Positions 18,938 through 26,713 of a stretch of 43,381 nucleotides of DNA are shown here, piece by piece. The stretch lies in assembly GCF_000955975.1 (NCBI RefSeq), contig NZ_JYJF01000057.1, positions 1 through 43,381 on the forward strand, read 5' to 3'. Source of the DNA: Saccharothrix sp. ST-888. GTDB taxonomy: Bacteria > Actinomycetota > Actinomycetes > Streptomycetales > Streptomycetaceae. Positions within the stretch are counted from its first letter, which is position 1. Every line of letters starts with the position of its first letter. The notes under the pieces were generated by a model. That model saw only the letters and a list, made by a program, of their open reading frames with translations. It ran no database searches and was not told where the DNA came from. The translations under genes were made by a program, and so were the position numbers.

Positions 18938-19537
18938 ATGAGCGATCACAGCGTGCCGGACCGCGCCCCGGCCGGGACCACCGAACCGACCACCCGCAGC
19001 TTCCTCTTCGCGCTCGGCAGTGCCCGCCCCGACGGCAACGCCGAACTGCTGGCCAGGCTCGCCGCCGAGCAGCTCCCGGCCGAGGTCCGGCAGCGCTGGA
19101 TCCGCCTCGACGAGCTGGACCTGCCGGCCTTCGAGGACCTCCGCCACAACGGCGGCGACGGCTTCACCCGGCCCACCGGCGTGCTCGGCGACCTGCTGGA
19201 CGCCACCCTCGACGCCACCGACCTGGTGATCGTCTCCCCGCTCTACTGGTACTCGGTCTCGGCGAGCACCAAGCTCTACCTGGACCACTGGTCCGGCTGG
19301 CTGGCCGTCCCCGAGCTGGACTTCAAGCGGCGGATGGCCGGGCTGACCCTCTGGGGCGTCTCCTCGTACGCCGCCGTGCGCTCCGGCGCCGACCCGCTGG
19401 TCGGGACTCTTGAGCGCTGCGCCGGCTACTTCGGCATGGGCTGGGGCGGTGTGCTGCTCGGCCGGGCCAACCGGCCCGGCGACATCGTCAGCGACGAGGA
19501 GGCCGTGCTCGCCGCGAAGACCTTCTTCACCCGGTAG
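18938..19537 (+). CDS. NAD(P)H-dependent FMN reductase / flavodoxin-fold oxidoreductase
   Basis: A 199-residue flavodoxin-like protein. The FMN phosphate loop is FALGSARPDGNAELLARLAA near residue 26, and the isoalloxazine-contact loop is IVSPLYWYSVSASTKLYLDH near residue 93. The family reduces FMN, quinones or azo compounds with NAD(P)H; the substrate cannot be told. The first 20 residues are polar and poorly conserved. There is no ribosome site; the ATG at 18938 is supported by the adjacent -10-like element. Transcription runs convergent to the urea transporter gene. Confidence 0.85.
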   Translation: MSDHSVPDRAPAGTTEPTTRSFLFALGSARPDGNAELLARLAAEQLPAEVRQRWIRLDELDLPAFEDLRHNGGDGFTRPTGVLGDLLDATLDATDLVIVSPLYWYSVSASTKLYLDHWSGWLAVPELDFKRRMAGLTLWGVSSYAAVRSGADPLVGTLERCAGYFGMGWGGVLLGRANRPGDIVSDEEAVLAAKTFFTR

Positions 19538-19573
19538 GCGCGCGCCCTTGACCGCCCCTCGCGTACGGCCCGG

Positions 19574-19610
19574 GGCGCGGGGGACGACCGGCACCCCGGG
19601 CCCCCGCGCC
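19574..19610. terminator. Hairpin between convergent FMN reductase and urea transporter genes
   Basis: GGCGCGGGGG (19574-19583) pairs perfectly with CCCCCGCGCC (19601-19610) over a 17-base loop. There is no T-run; it is plausible as a bidirectional terminator in GC-rich DNA. Confidence 0.45.
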
Positions 19611-19627
19611 GCCCTCTGACGGGTCGT

Positions 19628-20608
19628 TCAGACGCGGCACAGGCGGGGCACGGCCGGCACCGCCGCCAGGAACGCGAGGGTCGTCAGCACGAACGGCCAG
19701 GTGAACGCGTGCCCCCCGAACGGCGCGGCCAGGGCCGTCAGTGCGGGCGTCAGTGCGGTGGCGGTGGCGGCGCCGACCAGGGCGTACGCCACGCTCCAGA
19801 CGCTGCGGGCGACGAACACCCCGCTCAGTGCCATCGCGACCAGGACCCCGCTGTAGCCGAGCAGGCCCCGGCCCACGCTGTCGGCGGGTGAGCCGAGCGC
19901 CCAGGCGGTCAGCAGCGCGGTTGCGCTGCCAGCACAGGCCATCAGGCCCGCCCAGCGGTCGGCGGCGACGAGGCCGGCCAGGAACAGCAGGCCGACGTAC
20001 CACTGGGGCATGAAGAAGATCTGCCCGATGTCGGCGAAGAAGCCGTGCCAGAGCTGCTCCCAGCTCGGCTCGGTCGCGCCGGTGGCGCCGGTGGCGGGCA
20101 CGGGCAGGGCCGCGAGCCCGGGGGCGTCGTGCCAGAGCCGCCGGAAGGCGGGGGCCCCGGCCGTCATGGCGCTCGCCACCAGGCAGAACGGGGCGGTCAG
20201 CGCCGACAGGTGCCAGGCCGTCAGTACCGCGCCGAGCGCCGCGGTGACGATCACCGAGACGACGGAACCGGCGACGGCGGCCAGGACGGTGGCGGGGCGG
20301 TCCGCCCCGAGGAAGACCGCTGCGCCGACGGCCACCAGACAGCCGTTGTAGCCGTGCAGGCCCTGCCGGACCGCTTCGCGGTCGAGGCCCAGTGCGTACG
20401 CCGTGCCGGTCGCGACCGCGCTCCCGAGCAGACCGTAGAGGCCGTACCGCCAGCCGGCGGCGAACAGCGCGGCGGTGAAGAACAGCCCGCACAGCGCGCT
20501 GGGCATGAAGTCCACCTGGGCGATCCCGCGCAGGACTTCGGCCGGCCACCCGAGGGCCGACGGGCGGGTGGCTCCCGCGGACTCCTGCCCGTTGCTGCTG
20601 CGATCCAT
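19628..20608 (-). CDS. Urea transporter (UT family)
   Basis: A 326-residue polytopic membrane protein made of two homologous halves, as in the UT channel family. Signatures are GLHGYNGCLVAVGAAVFLG near residue 84 and the repeat copy GLLGYSGVLVAMALSG in the second half, each preceded by a helix with an Ala-Leu-Gly pattern. Conserved segments FMPQWYVGLLFLAG and IAQVDFMPSALCGLFF mark the start of each half. It should let urea cross the membrane passively. No urease genes are in the window. The ATG at 20608 is used; a GTG three codons earlier has a better-placed GGAG and is an alternative. Confidence 0.85.
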   Translation of the reverse strand: MDRSSNGQESAGATRPSALGWPAEVLRGIAQVDFMPSALCGLFFTAALFAAGWRYGLYGLLGSAVATGTAYALGLDREAVRQGLHGYNGCLVAVGAAVFLGADRPATVLAAVAGSVVSVIVTAALGAVLTAWHLSALTAPFCLVASAMTAGAPAFRRLWHDAPGLAALPVPATGATGATEPSWEQLWHGFFADIGQIFFMPQWYVGLLFLAGLVAADRWAGLMACAGSATALLTAWALGSPADSVGRGLLGYSGVLVAMALSGVFVARSVWSVAYALVGAATATALTPALTALAAPFGGHAFTWPFVLTTLAFLAAVPAVPRLCRV

Positions 20609-20953
20609 ACTCCGCACCGTTTCCCGCTCCGGCTTGTCCAGGGCATGGCGAACACCGCCGGTCTGCCCGCCCTGACCTGCTCGTGAGCGGGCCCGGGAAC
20701 CGTACTCCGGGGCATGACCGGCCCGCTCGGACGCGTAAAGCCATCGACCTTTCACATGGTGCTACCGTCACCGTGCTGAGCTGCAACAATCTGTTGAATT
20801 GGCTGGTCGGAGCCGGTTGCTTGGCCGGATTTCGTTATGAAGTTTTACTCGGATCCGCTGAGGGCCGATGGGTGACCAGGCGAGGGCGCGCGCGGTCCAC
20901 GACGTTCGCACAGCCGTGTGCATGCTGGAGCAAGGCCGGGCGGCCGTGCCGGG
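20609..20953. other. Intergenic region upstream of urea transporter and tipA
   Basis: Small open frames here have no ribosome site or family resemblance. An AT-rich stretch at 20780-20865 contains CAACA-ATC-TGTTG (20784-20796), a perfect 5-3-5 inverted repeat, which may be an operator for the urea transporter gene on the minus strand. Confidence 0.4.
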
Positions 20954-20984
20954 TTGACTCTCACGCAGCGTGAGGCAGCAGGCT
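20954..20984 (+). promoter_or_regulatory. tipA-type autoregulated promoter and operator
   Basis: TTGACT (20954-20959) and CAGGCT (20979-20984) are 19 bases apart, the long spacer typical of MerR-activated promoters. The spacer holds CTCACGC-A-GCGTGAG (20960-20974), a perfect 15-base palindrome. The classical S. lividans tipA promoter has the same layout, as recalled: a long spacer, a CTCACG/CGTGAG palindrome and a CAG-type -10. TipAL bound here would realign the promoter after capturing its ligand. Confidence 0.75.
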
Positions 20985-21011
20985 GAGGTCAGCAAGGAGG
21001 GAGCGAGCCCG

Positions 21012-21773
21012 ATGAGCACGTACTCGGTGGGACAGGTGGCGTCGATCGCCAAGGTGACCGTACGGACCCTGCACCACTACGACGAGATCGGACTACTGTC
21101 GCCCGGCGGTCGTACCCCGGCCGGCTACCGCCAGTACGAGGACACGGACCTCGACCGGCTGCAGCAGATCCTCTTCTACCGCGAACTCGGGTTCCCCCTC
21201 GAAGAGATCGCGGCCATCCTGGACGACGACTCGGTCAGCCCGACCGAGCACCTGCGCCGTCAGCACCGGCTGATCAGCGCGCGGATCACCCATCTCCAGG
21301 AGCTGGCCGCAGCCGTCGAACACGCCATGGAGGCACAGAAGATGGGCATTCAGCTGACACCCGAGGAGAAGTTCGAGGTCTTCGGCAGTGACTACCAGGA
21401 GAACTGGGAGGACGAGGCCGAGCGGCGCTGGGGCAACACCGACGCCTGGAAGCAGTCGCAGCGCCGCACCGGCCAGTACGGCAAGGAGGAGTGGCAGCGG
21501 ATCAAGGCAGAGATGGACTCGCTGAACTCCCGCCTGGTGGAGGCGTTCGAGGCCGGCCGGCCCGCCGACAGCGCCGAGGCCATGGAGCTCGCCGAGGCGC
21601 ACCGGCGGCACATCAGCGACAACTTCTACGACTGCACCTACGAGATCCACCGCTGCCTCGGCGCCATGTACCTCGCCGACCCCCGCTTCACCGCCACCTA
21701 CGAGAACCTCGCCCCCGGGCTGGCCCAGTGGCTCCACGACGCCATCCTCGCCAACGCGGAACACCGCGCCTGA
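21012..21773 (+). CDS. tipA: TipAL-type thiopeptide-responsive MerR regulator
   Basis: A 253-residue protein, the same length as recalled for S. lividans TipAL. Residues 1-75 are the MerR winged helix (STYSVGQVASIAKVTVRTLH, GGRTPAGYRQYEDTDLDRL), residues 76-110 the coiled coil, and residues 111-253 the TipAS antibiotic-recognition domain (MGIQLTPEEKFEVFG, NFYDCTYEIHRCLGAMYLAD). TipAS proteins capture thiopeptides such as thiostrepton, often covalently through a Cys; Cys residues are present in FYDCTYE and HRCLGAM. Ligand binding activates transcription of multidrug genes and of tipA itself. AAGGAGGGAG precedes the ATG by about nine bases. Met111 has its own ribosome site, so a short ligand-trapping TipAS form is expected. 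Confidence 0.9.
   Translation: MSTYSVGQVASIAKVTVRTLHHYDEIGLLSPGGRTPAGYRQYEDTDLDRLQQILFYRELGFPLEEIAAILDDDSVSPTEHLRRQHRLISARITHLQELAAAVEHAMEAQKMGIQLTPEEKFEVFGSDYQENWEDEAERRWGNTDAWKQSQRRTGQYGKEEWQRIKAEMDSLNSRLVEAFEAGRPADSAEAMELAEAHRRHISDNFYDCTYEIHRCLGAMYLADPRFTATYENLAPGLAQWLHDAILANAEHRA
21329..21344 (+). promoter_or_regulatory. Internal ribosome site and start codon for the short TipAS form
   Basis: GGAGG at 21329-21333 precedes the in-frame ATG at 21342 by eight bases. Translation from here gives 143 residues beginning MGIQLTPEEK, matching the known independently translated TipAS product. Confidence 0.65.
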
Positions 21774-21800
21774 GACCGCCGGGGACGGTCGGGGCAAAGG

Positions 21801-21843
21801 GAACGGCCGGGCTCCCCGGTGGAAAAGGGGGGCCCGGCCGTTC
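21801..21843. terminator. Bidirectional terminator between tipA and aminopeptidase P gene
   Basis: GAACGGCCGGGCTCCCC (21801-21817) pairs with 21827-21843 over 17 positions with one G-U pair and a nine-base loop. It sits between two convergent stops. Confidence 0.7.
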
Positions 21844-21858
21844 GGGGGTCGGGACCGG

Positions 21859-23367
21859 TCAGCCGGCGAAGCCCGCCATCCAGGCCTCGACCTCGTCGGA
21901 GCGGCGGGGCAGCCCGGCCGAGAGGTTCTCGTTGCCGTCGGCGGTGACCAGGATGTCGTCCTCGATCCGGACGCCGATGCCGCGGTACTCCTCGGGGACG
22001 GTCAGGTCGTCCTGCTGGAAGTAGAGGCCGGGCTCGACGGTCAGCACCATGCCGGGCCGGAGCAGCGCGTCCACGTGCTCCTCGCGGCGGGACACCGCGC
22101 AGTCGTGCACGTCGAGACCGAGCATGTGCCCGGTGCCGTGCAGGGTCCAACGGCGCTGGAGGCCCAGCTCGATGACCTTCTCGACGTCGTAGACCGAGGC
22201 GTCGAGCAGACCCCAGGCGAGCAGGTGCTCGGCGAGGACGCGCTGCGAGGCCTCGTGGAAGTCGCGGAACCGCCCGCCCGGCCTGACGGCCGCGATACCG
22301 GCCTCCTGGGCGGCGTACACGGCGTCGTAGATCTTGCGCTGCAGATCGTTGAAGCGGCCGTTGATCGGGAGGGTGCGGGTGACGTCGGCGGTGTAGAGGG
22401 TGTGGGTCTCCACGCCCGCGTCCAGCAGCAGGAGCTCGCCGGGGCGGACCTCGCCGTCGTTGCGGACCCAGTGCAGGGTGGTGGCGTGCGGACCGGCGGC
22501 GCAGATGGAGCCGTAGCCGACGTCGTTGCCCTCGACCCGGGCACGGCGCCAGAAGGTGCCCTCGATCCAGCGCTCGGAGGTGGCCACGGCCTGGCCCAGC
22601 TCGCGGACCGCGTCGGTGAAGCCGTTGACGGTGGCGGCGCAGGCGGCCCGCAGCTGGCCGATCTCCCACTCGTCCTTGACCAGGCGCAGGCCGCTCAGGA
22701 AGATCTTCAGCTCGTCGTCCCTGTCGGCGTCCAGGACCGTGGCCAGCGCGGCCTCCAGGCCGGCGTCGTAGCCGCGCACGATCCGGGTCGGGGCCCCGTC
22801 CGCGGCGGCGTCGGCGAGCTCCTCGGCGGCCTTGCGGACGTCCCGCACGGGCAGGCCGAACAGCGCCTGCGCCTCGGTGAGGCTGTTGCGGCGGCCGACC
22901 CAGAGCTCGCCGTTGCCGTCCAGCCAGAACTCGCCGTTCTCACGGTTGGAGCGGGGCAGCAGGTAGAGGTGGAACTCGTGGCCGCTCGCGCCCGGCTCGC
23001 CGACGAGGATCGCGTCCTCGGTCCGGTCGCCGGTGAGGTGGACGTACTCGCTGGCCGGGCGGAAGTTGTACTCGGTGTCGTTGGAGCGGGTCTTCAGGTT
23101 GCCCGCCGGGATCACCAGACGCTCGCCGGGGTACGCGGCGGAGAGCTTGGCACGGCGCTCGGCGGCGAACGGGGCCTGCTCGACGGGCTGCAGGTCGCGC
23201 AGCTCGGTGTCGGCCCAGCCGGTCTTCATCGACGCGGCGAGTTCGTCGGAGATCCCGCCGTAGAGGCCGTTCTTCCGGCCCTGGACGGGCTGCTCGGTGG
23301 CTTCCAGGCCGCCGTCGGCTGCGCCTTCGGGGTTCTCCGCTGCCGCCGGGGTGCGGTCCTCGGTCAC
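21859..23367 (-). CDS. pepP: Xaa-Pro aminopeptidase (aminopeptidase P, M24B)
   Basis: A 502-residue metallopeptidase. After a polar N-terminus of about 35 residues, an aminopeptidase-P N-terminal domain (AFAAERRAKLSAAYPGERL is approximated by PFAAERRAKL, EYNFRPASEYVHLTG) precedes the pita-bread catalytic domain. Metal ligands are visible: Asp in LLLLDAGVETH, Asp in YTADVTRTLP, His in HGTGHMLGLDVHD, Glu in LTVEPGLYF and Glu in VRIEDDILV. The enzyme removes an N-terminal residue preceding proline. The GTG at 23367 follows AAGGAGG by eight bases. The gene appears to have its own short promoter region, 139 bases after the PP2C-like gene. Confidence 0.92.
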   Translation of the reverse strand: MTEDRTPAAAENPEGAADGGLEATEQPVQGRKNGLYGGISDELAASMKTGWADTELRDLQPVEQAPFAAERRAKLSAAYPGERLVIPAGNLKTRSNDTEYNFRPASEYVHLTGDRTEDAILVGEPGASGHEFHLYLLPRSNRENGEFWLDGNGELWVGRRNSLTEAQALFGLPVRDVRKAAEELADAAADGAPTRIVRGYDAGLEAALATVLDADRDDELKIFLSGLRLVKDEWEIGQLRAACAATVNGFTDAVRELGQAVATSERWIEGTFWRRARVEGNDVGYGSICAAGPHATTLHWVRNDGEVRPGELLLLDAGVETHTLYTADVTRTLPINGRFNDLQRKIYDAVYAAQEAGIAAVRPGGRFRDFHEASQRVLAEHLLAWGLLDASVYDVEKVIELGLQRRWTLHGTGHMLGLDVHDCAVSRREEHVDALLRPGMVLTVEPGLYFQQDDLTVPEEYRGIGVRIEDDILVTADGNENLSAGLPRRSDEVEAWMAGFAG

Positions 23368-23506
23368 GTACGTCGCCTCCTTGCGAGTGGTACCGCCCCG
23401 GACGCGTCGGATCGCGACGCGCGTGGGCGGTCGTGCGTCCCATGGTACGGATGCCCGGCCGAACGGTTGCTCGGATGCTTCTCCGGCCCACCGGGCCCGG
23501 TCGGTC

Positions 23507-25123
23507 CTACTCGAAGCGGGCCGCCAGCAGCACCAGGTCGTCGGTGGCCGGTGCGGGGCCGCCCTCGGGGTTGTCCTCGGGGCCGCCTCCGACGGCCGGG
23601 CAGACGGCGAGGAGGTGGGCGCAGAAGCGGTCCGGGTCGAGGCGGACGTCGCGCGGTGCGTCGGCCGCCGCGCGCCGCAGCGCGGCCTGCCCCGCGTGCA
23701 GGGTGGCACCGAAGCGGCGGGCCAGACCCTCGGTGTAGAGCAGCAGCAGGTCGCCGCGTTCGGCGTCGAGCTCGACCCCGGGGGCCTCCCAGCAGGCGAG
23801 CATGCCGAGCGGTGCGGAGAGCGAGGTCTCGACGAAGTTGGCGCCGTAGCGGGTGACCAGGATCGGCGGGCAGTGCCCGGCACCGGCCAGGGTGATCTGC
23901 CGGTCCTCGGGCTGTACCCAGGCGTAGACGGCGGTGGCGGTGCGGGCCGGCTCGGTGGTCTTGAGCAGCAGTTCGAGGTCGCCGAGGACGGAGACCGGGT
24001 CCTCACCCTCCAGGACGGCGTACGCCCGCAGTGCGGCCCGCACCCTGCTCATCGCGGCGGCCGCCCCGGGGGCGGAGGCGGGCCCGGCCCCCGGGCCGTC
24101 GCCGGAGACACTGCCCACGGTGAGGCCGAGGGTGCCGTCGGGCAGGGCGATGGCGTCGTACCAGTCGCTGCCGGTGGAGTGGTCGAGTTCGGCGGGGACG
24201 CAGCGGACGGCGAGTCTGAGGCCGGGGACGGTGGGCAGCCGGTCGGGCAGCAGACCGCGGCGCAGCGCCTCGGTGGCCCGGCGGGCGCGGTCGGCCTCCA
24301 GCTGTCCGGCGAGCAGCCGGGCGGCGAACTCGCAGTACAGCCGGGCGAGCTGGCGCCGGCGCAGGTCGGGTTCGGCGGGCTCGTCGTAGAACCAGACGAC
24401 GGCGCCGAGCGGTCCGTCCTGCTCGGTGACGAGCGGCAGGGCGTAGCAGGCGCCGAGGCCGAGCTGGCCGGCGACCTCGCGGAAGCGCGGGCCGGCGGCG
24501 GGGTCGGTGGTGAGGTCGGTGATCAGCAGCTGTCCGGGGCTGCCCGGACGGCTGAGCAGTCCGGCGAAGGGGCCGTGTTCGGTGGGTACGGTCTCCAGCG
24601 CGCCGAGCCCGGCCTGGTCCAGGCCGAGGCCGACCGGGCGTCCCGAGCCCGGGACGGTGGTGGTGATCAGCCCCCGGCTGGCGCCGAGCAGGGCGGCGCC
24701 GGAGTCGAGGACGGTGGTCAGCGAGGCGGCGAGCCCGCGGGTGGCGGCGAGTCGGCCGGTGTGCTCGTAGAGCGCGGTGAAATCGGACAGCCATCCGGCC
24801 AAACGGTCCTGCAATCCGGGCCCGCTTCCCGCGTCCGCGGGGTACCCGCCGTCGGCCGCCCGGTCCGGGCCGGCCGGGTACGTACCGAGGCTCCTCGCAC
24901 CGGGGCCCGCCGGGCCGGTGCCTGCCAGGCCGGTGAGGTCCGCGAGGACCGGGCTCCCGGCGGTATGACCGGTCGGGGCGAGCTCCCCGCCGCAGCGGTC
25001 GGCACCGAGGGTGAGCAGGGCCAGGCCCGGGGCGGGCCCCGGCGGCGGGCCCGGTACGGCTTCCGGACCGGCCGGGCCGGCGGGCCCCGGCAGCGGCAGG
25101 TCGAGCGGCTTGGCGTCGGTCAT
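23507..25123 (-). CDS. GAF-SpoIIE/PP2C-like protein with altered metal-binding residues
   Basis: A 538-residue protein: a Pro/Gly/Ala-rich start (1-100), a GAF-type sensor domain at about 120-275 and a SpoIIE/PP2C fold at about 290-538. The phosphatase motifs are altered. GSDWYDA keeps its Asp, but the usual GDVxGHG is GSVSGDG (Ser338 for the metal-ligand Asp), and the usual TDG is LLLYTEGLARR (Glu465 for Asp). The closing ATDDLVLLA is intact. It may be a weak phosphatase or a pseudophosphatase acting by binding. The ATG at 25123 follows GGGGAG and GGGGCGG; an upstream GTG at 25246 would add a hydrophobic segment, but codon bias there is poor. Confidence 0.85.
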   Translation of the reverse strand: MTDAKPLDLPLPGPAGPAGPEAVPGPPPGPAPGLALLTLGADRCGGELAPTGHTAGSPVLADLTGLAGTGPAGPGARSLGTYPAGPDRAADGGYPADAGSGPGLQDRLAGWLSDFTALYEHTGRLAATRGLAASLTTVLDSGAALLGASRGLITTTVPGSGRPVGLGLDQAGLGALETVPTEHGPFAGLLSRPGSPGQLLITDLTTDPAAGPRFREVAGQLGLGACYALPLVTEQDGPLGAVVWFYDEPAEPDLRRRQLARLYCEFAARLLAGQLEADRARRATEALRRGLLPDRLPTVPGLRLAVRCVPAELDHSTGSDWYDAIALPDGTLGLTVGSVSGDGPGAGPASAPGAAAAMSRVRAALRAYAVLEGEDPVSVLGDLELLLKTTEPARTATAVYAWVQPEDRQITLAGAGHCPPILVTRYGANFVETSLSAPLGMLACWEAPGVELDAERGDLLLLYTEGLARRFGATLHAGQAALRRAAADAPRDVRLDPDRFCAHLLAVCPAVGGGPEDNPEGGPAPATDDLVLLAARFE

Positions 25124-25761
25124 TCCGCCCCAACTCCCCACAGACTGGTGTGTGTCACGCAGGACTCCCAGGAGCGCACAGAGGACTGCGGCACACAAAA
25201 GGATCGCACCGCACAAAAGCATTGCTACGTCACTACTCGGCACCAATCCACCACTTGTACACAGGCCGATCGGGGCATGTCCAGAATCGGGACGAGCTCG
25301 GGCGCTCCGATCCGGGCCCGGTGAGCCGCAGGCCGCGGCCGTCCGCGAGGCCCGGAGGGCGGTCGGGATCGTAGGCTCCGGCGGCCCGGAACCCGGCGCT
25401 GCCGGACCCGACTCACCCGTACGGTGGAACCGTTGCGCTCTCGACGGCGTCCGTCCAGTCGGATGGGCGATTCTCGTTCCAGGGGCCGACCCGAGGTCCG
25501 TGCCTGCCCGTTCGCATCCCGTGTCGTGATGCCCTGTTGTGATGTCCTGTCGTGGTGCACGCCGTCGGTTCGAACCGGTCGGGACGGTCCGAACCGCCAG
25601 TGCGGCCAGTGCAGTTCGAACAGCCGGTGCAGTCCGAACGGCCCGAGCGGCCCGAACCGGTCCGACGATCCGACGGACTGACGGCCCCGAGCCCGCCGGA
25701 CGCCGCCCGAGCCCCGACGGTCGCGCCTGAGCCCAACGGTCGCGGAAAGGAACGAGCGCTC
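25124..25761. other. Long divergent intergenic region with imperfect repeats
   Basis: About 640 bases without a supported gene. Between 25190 and 25225 ACAAAAG occurs twice, probably within the promoter of the PP2C-like gene. Near 25524-25562 imperfect 13-base units occur in tandem (separate entry). From 25570 to 25675 many variants of TTCGAAC/TCCGAAC recur at short spacing, the look of expanded intergenic sequence or a multi-site operator. Confidence 0.45.
25524..25562. repeat. Imperfect 13-base tandem repeat
   Basis: TCGTGATGCCCTG (25524-25536), TTGTGATGTCCTG (25537-25549) and a third, divergent copy TCGTGGTGCACG follow each other directly. The repeat lies about 200 bases upstream of the primase-polymerase-like gene. 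Confidence 0.55.
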
Positions 25762-26502
25762 ATGCAACGTACGAGCTCCCGGCTGACTTGGTTGGGCCGG
25801 AACCCCCAGAGCCGGCCCTCCCCGGGGTCGTGCCGCCCGCCCGCCCGGTGGCCGCGCCGGAACTGGCTGCGCTGGCCCGCCAGTCGGCGCCGGACGCGCA
25901 CCGCGCTGCTGCGCACCGCCCTGGCGGCGGTCGGGCGCGGCTGGCCGGTGCTCCCCGGCGCGTACGCCGTGCCCGGACCGCTCGGGCCGTGCTCCTGCGA
26001 CGAGGCGAGGTGCCCGGTGCCGGGCGCGCACCCGCACGACCCGCCGCTGCTGGCCGCCAGCACCGACGCGCGGATGGTGAGTTGGTGGTGGGGCGAGCGC
26101 AGTCCGGACTCGCCCGTGCTGCTCGCCACCGGCCGGGCGGTCTGCGCGGTGAGCCTCCCGGCGGAGGCGGGGCGGCGGGCACTGGAGTACTTCGACCTGC
26201 TCGGGCTGCCGCTCGGCCCGGTGCTGGCGAGCAGGCACCGGTACGTCCTGCTGGTGGCGCCGTACACGCTGGAGGGGCTCGGCGGGCTGCTCGCGGACCT
26301 GCCCTGGGTGCCGGGCTCGCTGCGCTTCCACGGGCCGGACGGCTATCTGCTGCTGCCGCCCTCGCGGACCGGAGCGGGCTCGGTCCGCTGGGTCAGGGCA
26401 CCGTCCGAGGGAATGCCCCTGCTGCCTCAAGTCGAGCCGCTGCTGGGCGGGTTGATTGCGGCGAGCCGGGCCGTTCCGGGGGACAGCCGGCTGGCCTTCT
26501 GA
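25762..26502 (+). CDS. Degenerate bifunctional primase/polymerase N-terminal domain-like protein
   Basis: A 246-residue stand-alone protein resembling the short streptomycete proteins named for the Prim-Pol N-terminal domain. After an Arg/Ser/Pro-rich start of about 55 residues come AAVGRGWPVLPGAYAV, the Cys-rich CSCDEARCPVPGAHPHD, ARMVSWWWGERSPDSPVLLA and GPDGYLLLPPSRTG, in the expected order. In active primase-polymerases an Asp-X-Asp motif follows the ATGR segment; here it reads AVCAVSLPAEAG with no Asp, so catalysis is unlikely. The role of these short proteins is unknown. AAAGGA precedes the ATG by about nine bases. Confidence 0.75.
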   Translation: MQRTSSRLTWLGRNPQSRPSPGSCRPPARWPRRNWLRWPASRRRTRTALLRTALAAVGRGWPVLPGAYAVPGPLGPCSCDEARCPVPGAHPHDPPLLAASTDARMVSWWWGERSPDSPVLLATGRAVCAVSLPAEAGRRALEYFDLLGLPLGPVLASRHRYVLLVAPYTLEGLGGLLADLPWVPGSLRFHGPDGYLLLPPSRTGAGSVRWVRAPSEGMPLLPQVEPLLGGLIAASRAVPGDSRLAF

Positions 26503-26533
26503 CACCGGCCGACCAGCCCGGGAAATGAAAGAT

Positions 26534-26569
26534 CCGGCCGCTGGCGACGGGGGATGCACCAGCGACCGG
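26534..26569 (+). terminator. Candidate terminator after primase-polymerase-like gene
   Basis: CCGGCCGCTGG (26534-26544) pairs with CCAGCGACCGG (26559-26569) with one mismatch over a 14-base loop, followed by ACTGTTTAAAT. The T-run is short. Confidence 0.45.
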
Positions 26570-26713
26570 ACTGTTTAAATGCTAACAAAGATCCGCGTCC
26601 GCGCCAATTTGTCCACGGGTCATCCACGAGCCGTGCCACCTGCTGATTTCCCCGAACCAAGGGGGAAACCGAGGGGGAATGTGACGCGAGTCACTTTTCC
26701 TTCTGATGGATTG

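Noticed and set aside
20683..21052. Two small open frames upstream of tipA on opposite strands
   Set aside because: Neither has a ribosome site or biased codon use, and they overlap the tipA promoter and operator.
25124..25246. Hydrophobic N-terminal extension of the GAF-PP2C protein (start at 25246)
   Set aside because: It would encode a membrane-like segment, but third-position GC is only about 60 percent against roughly 95 percent in the gene, and ribosome-like sequence precedes the ATG at 25123.
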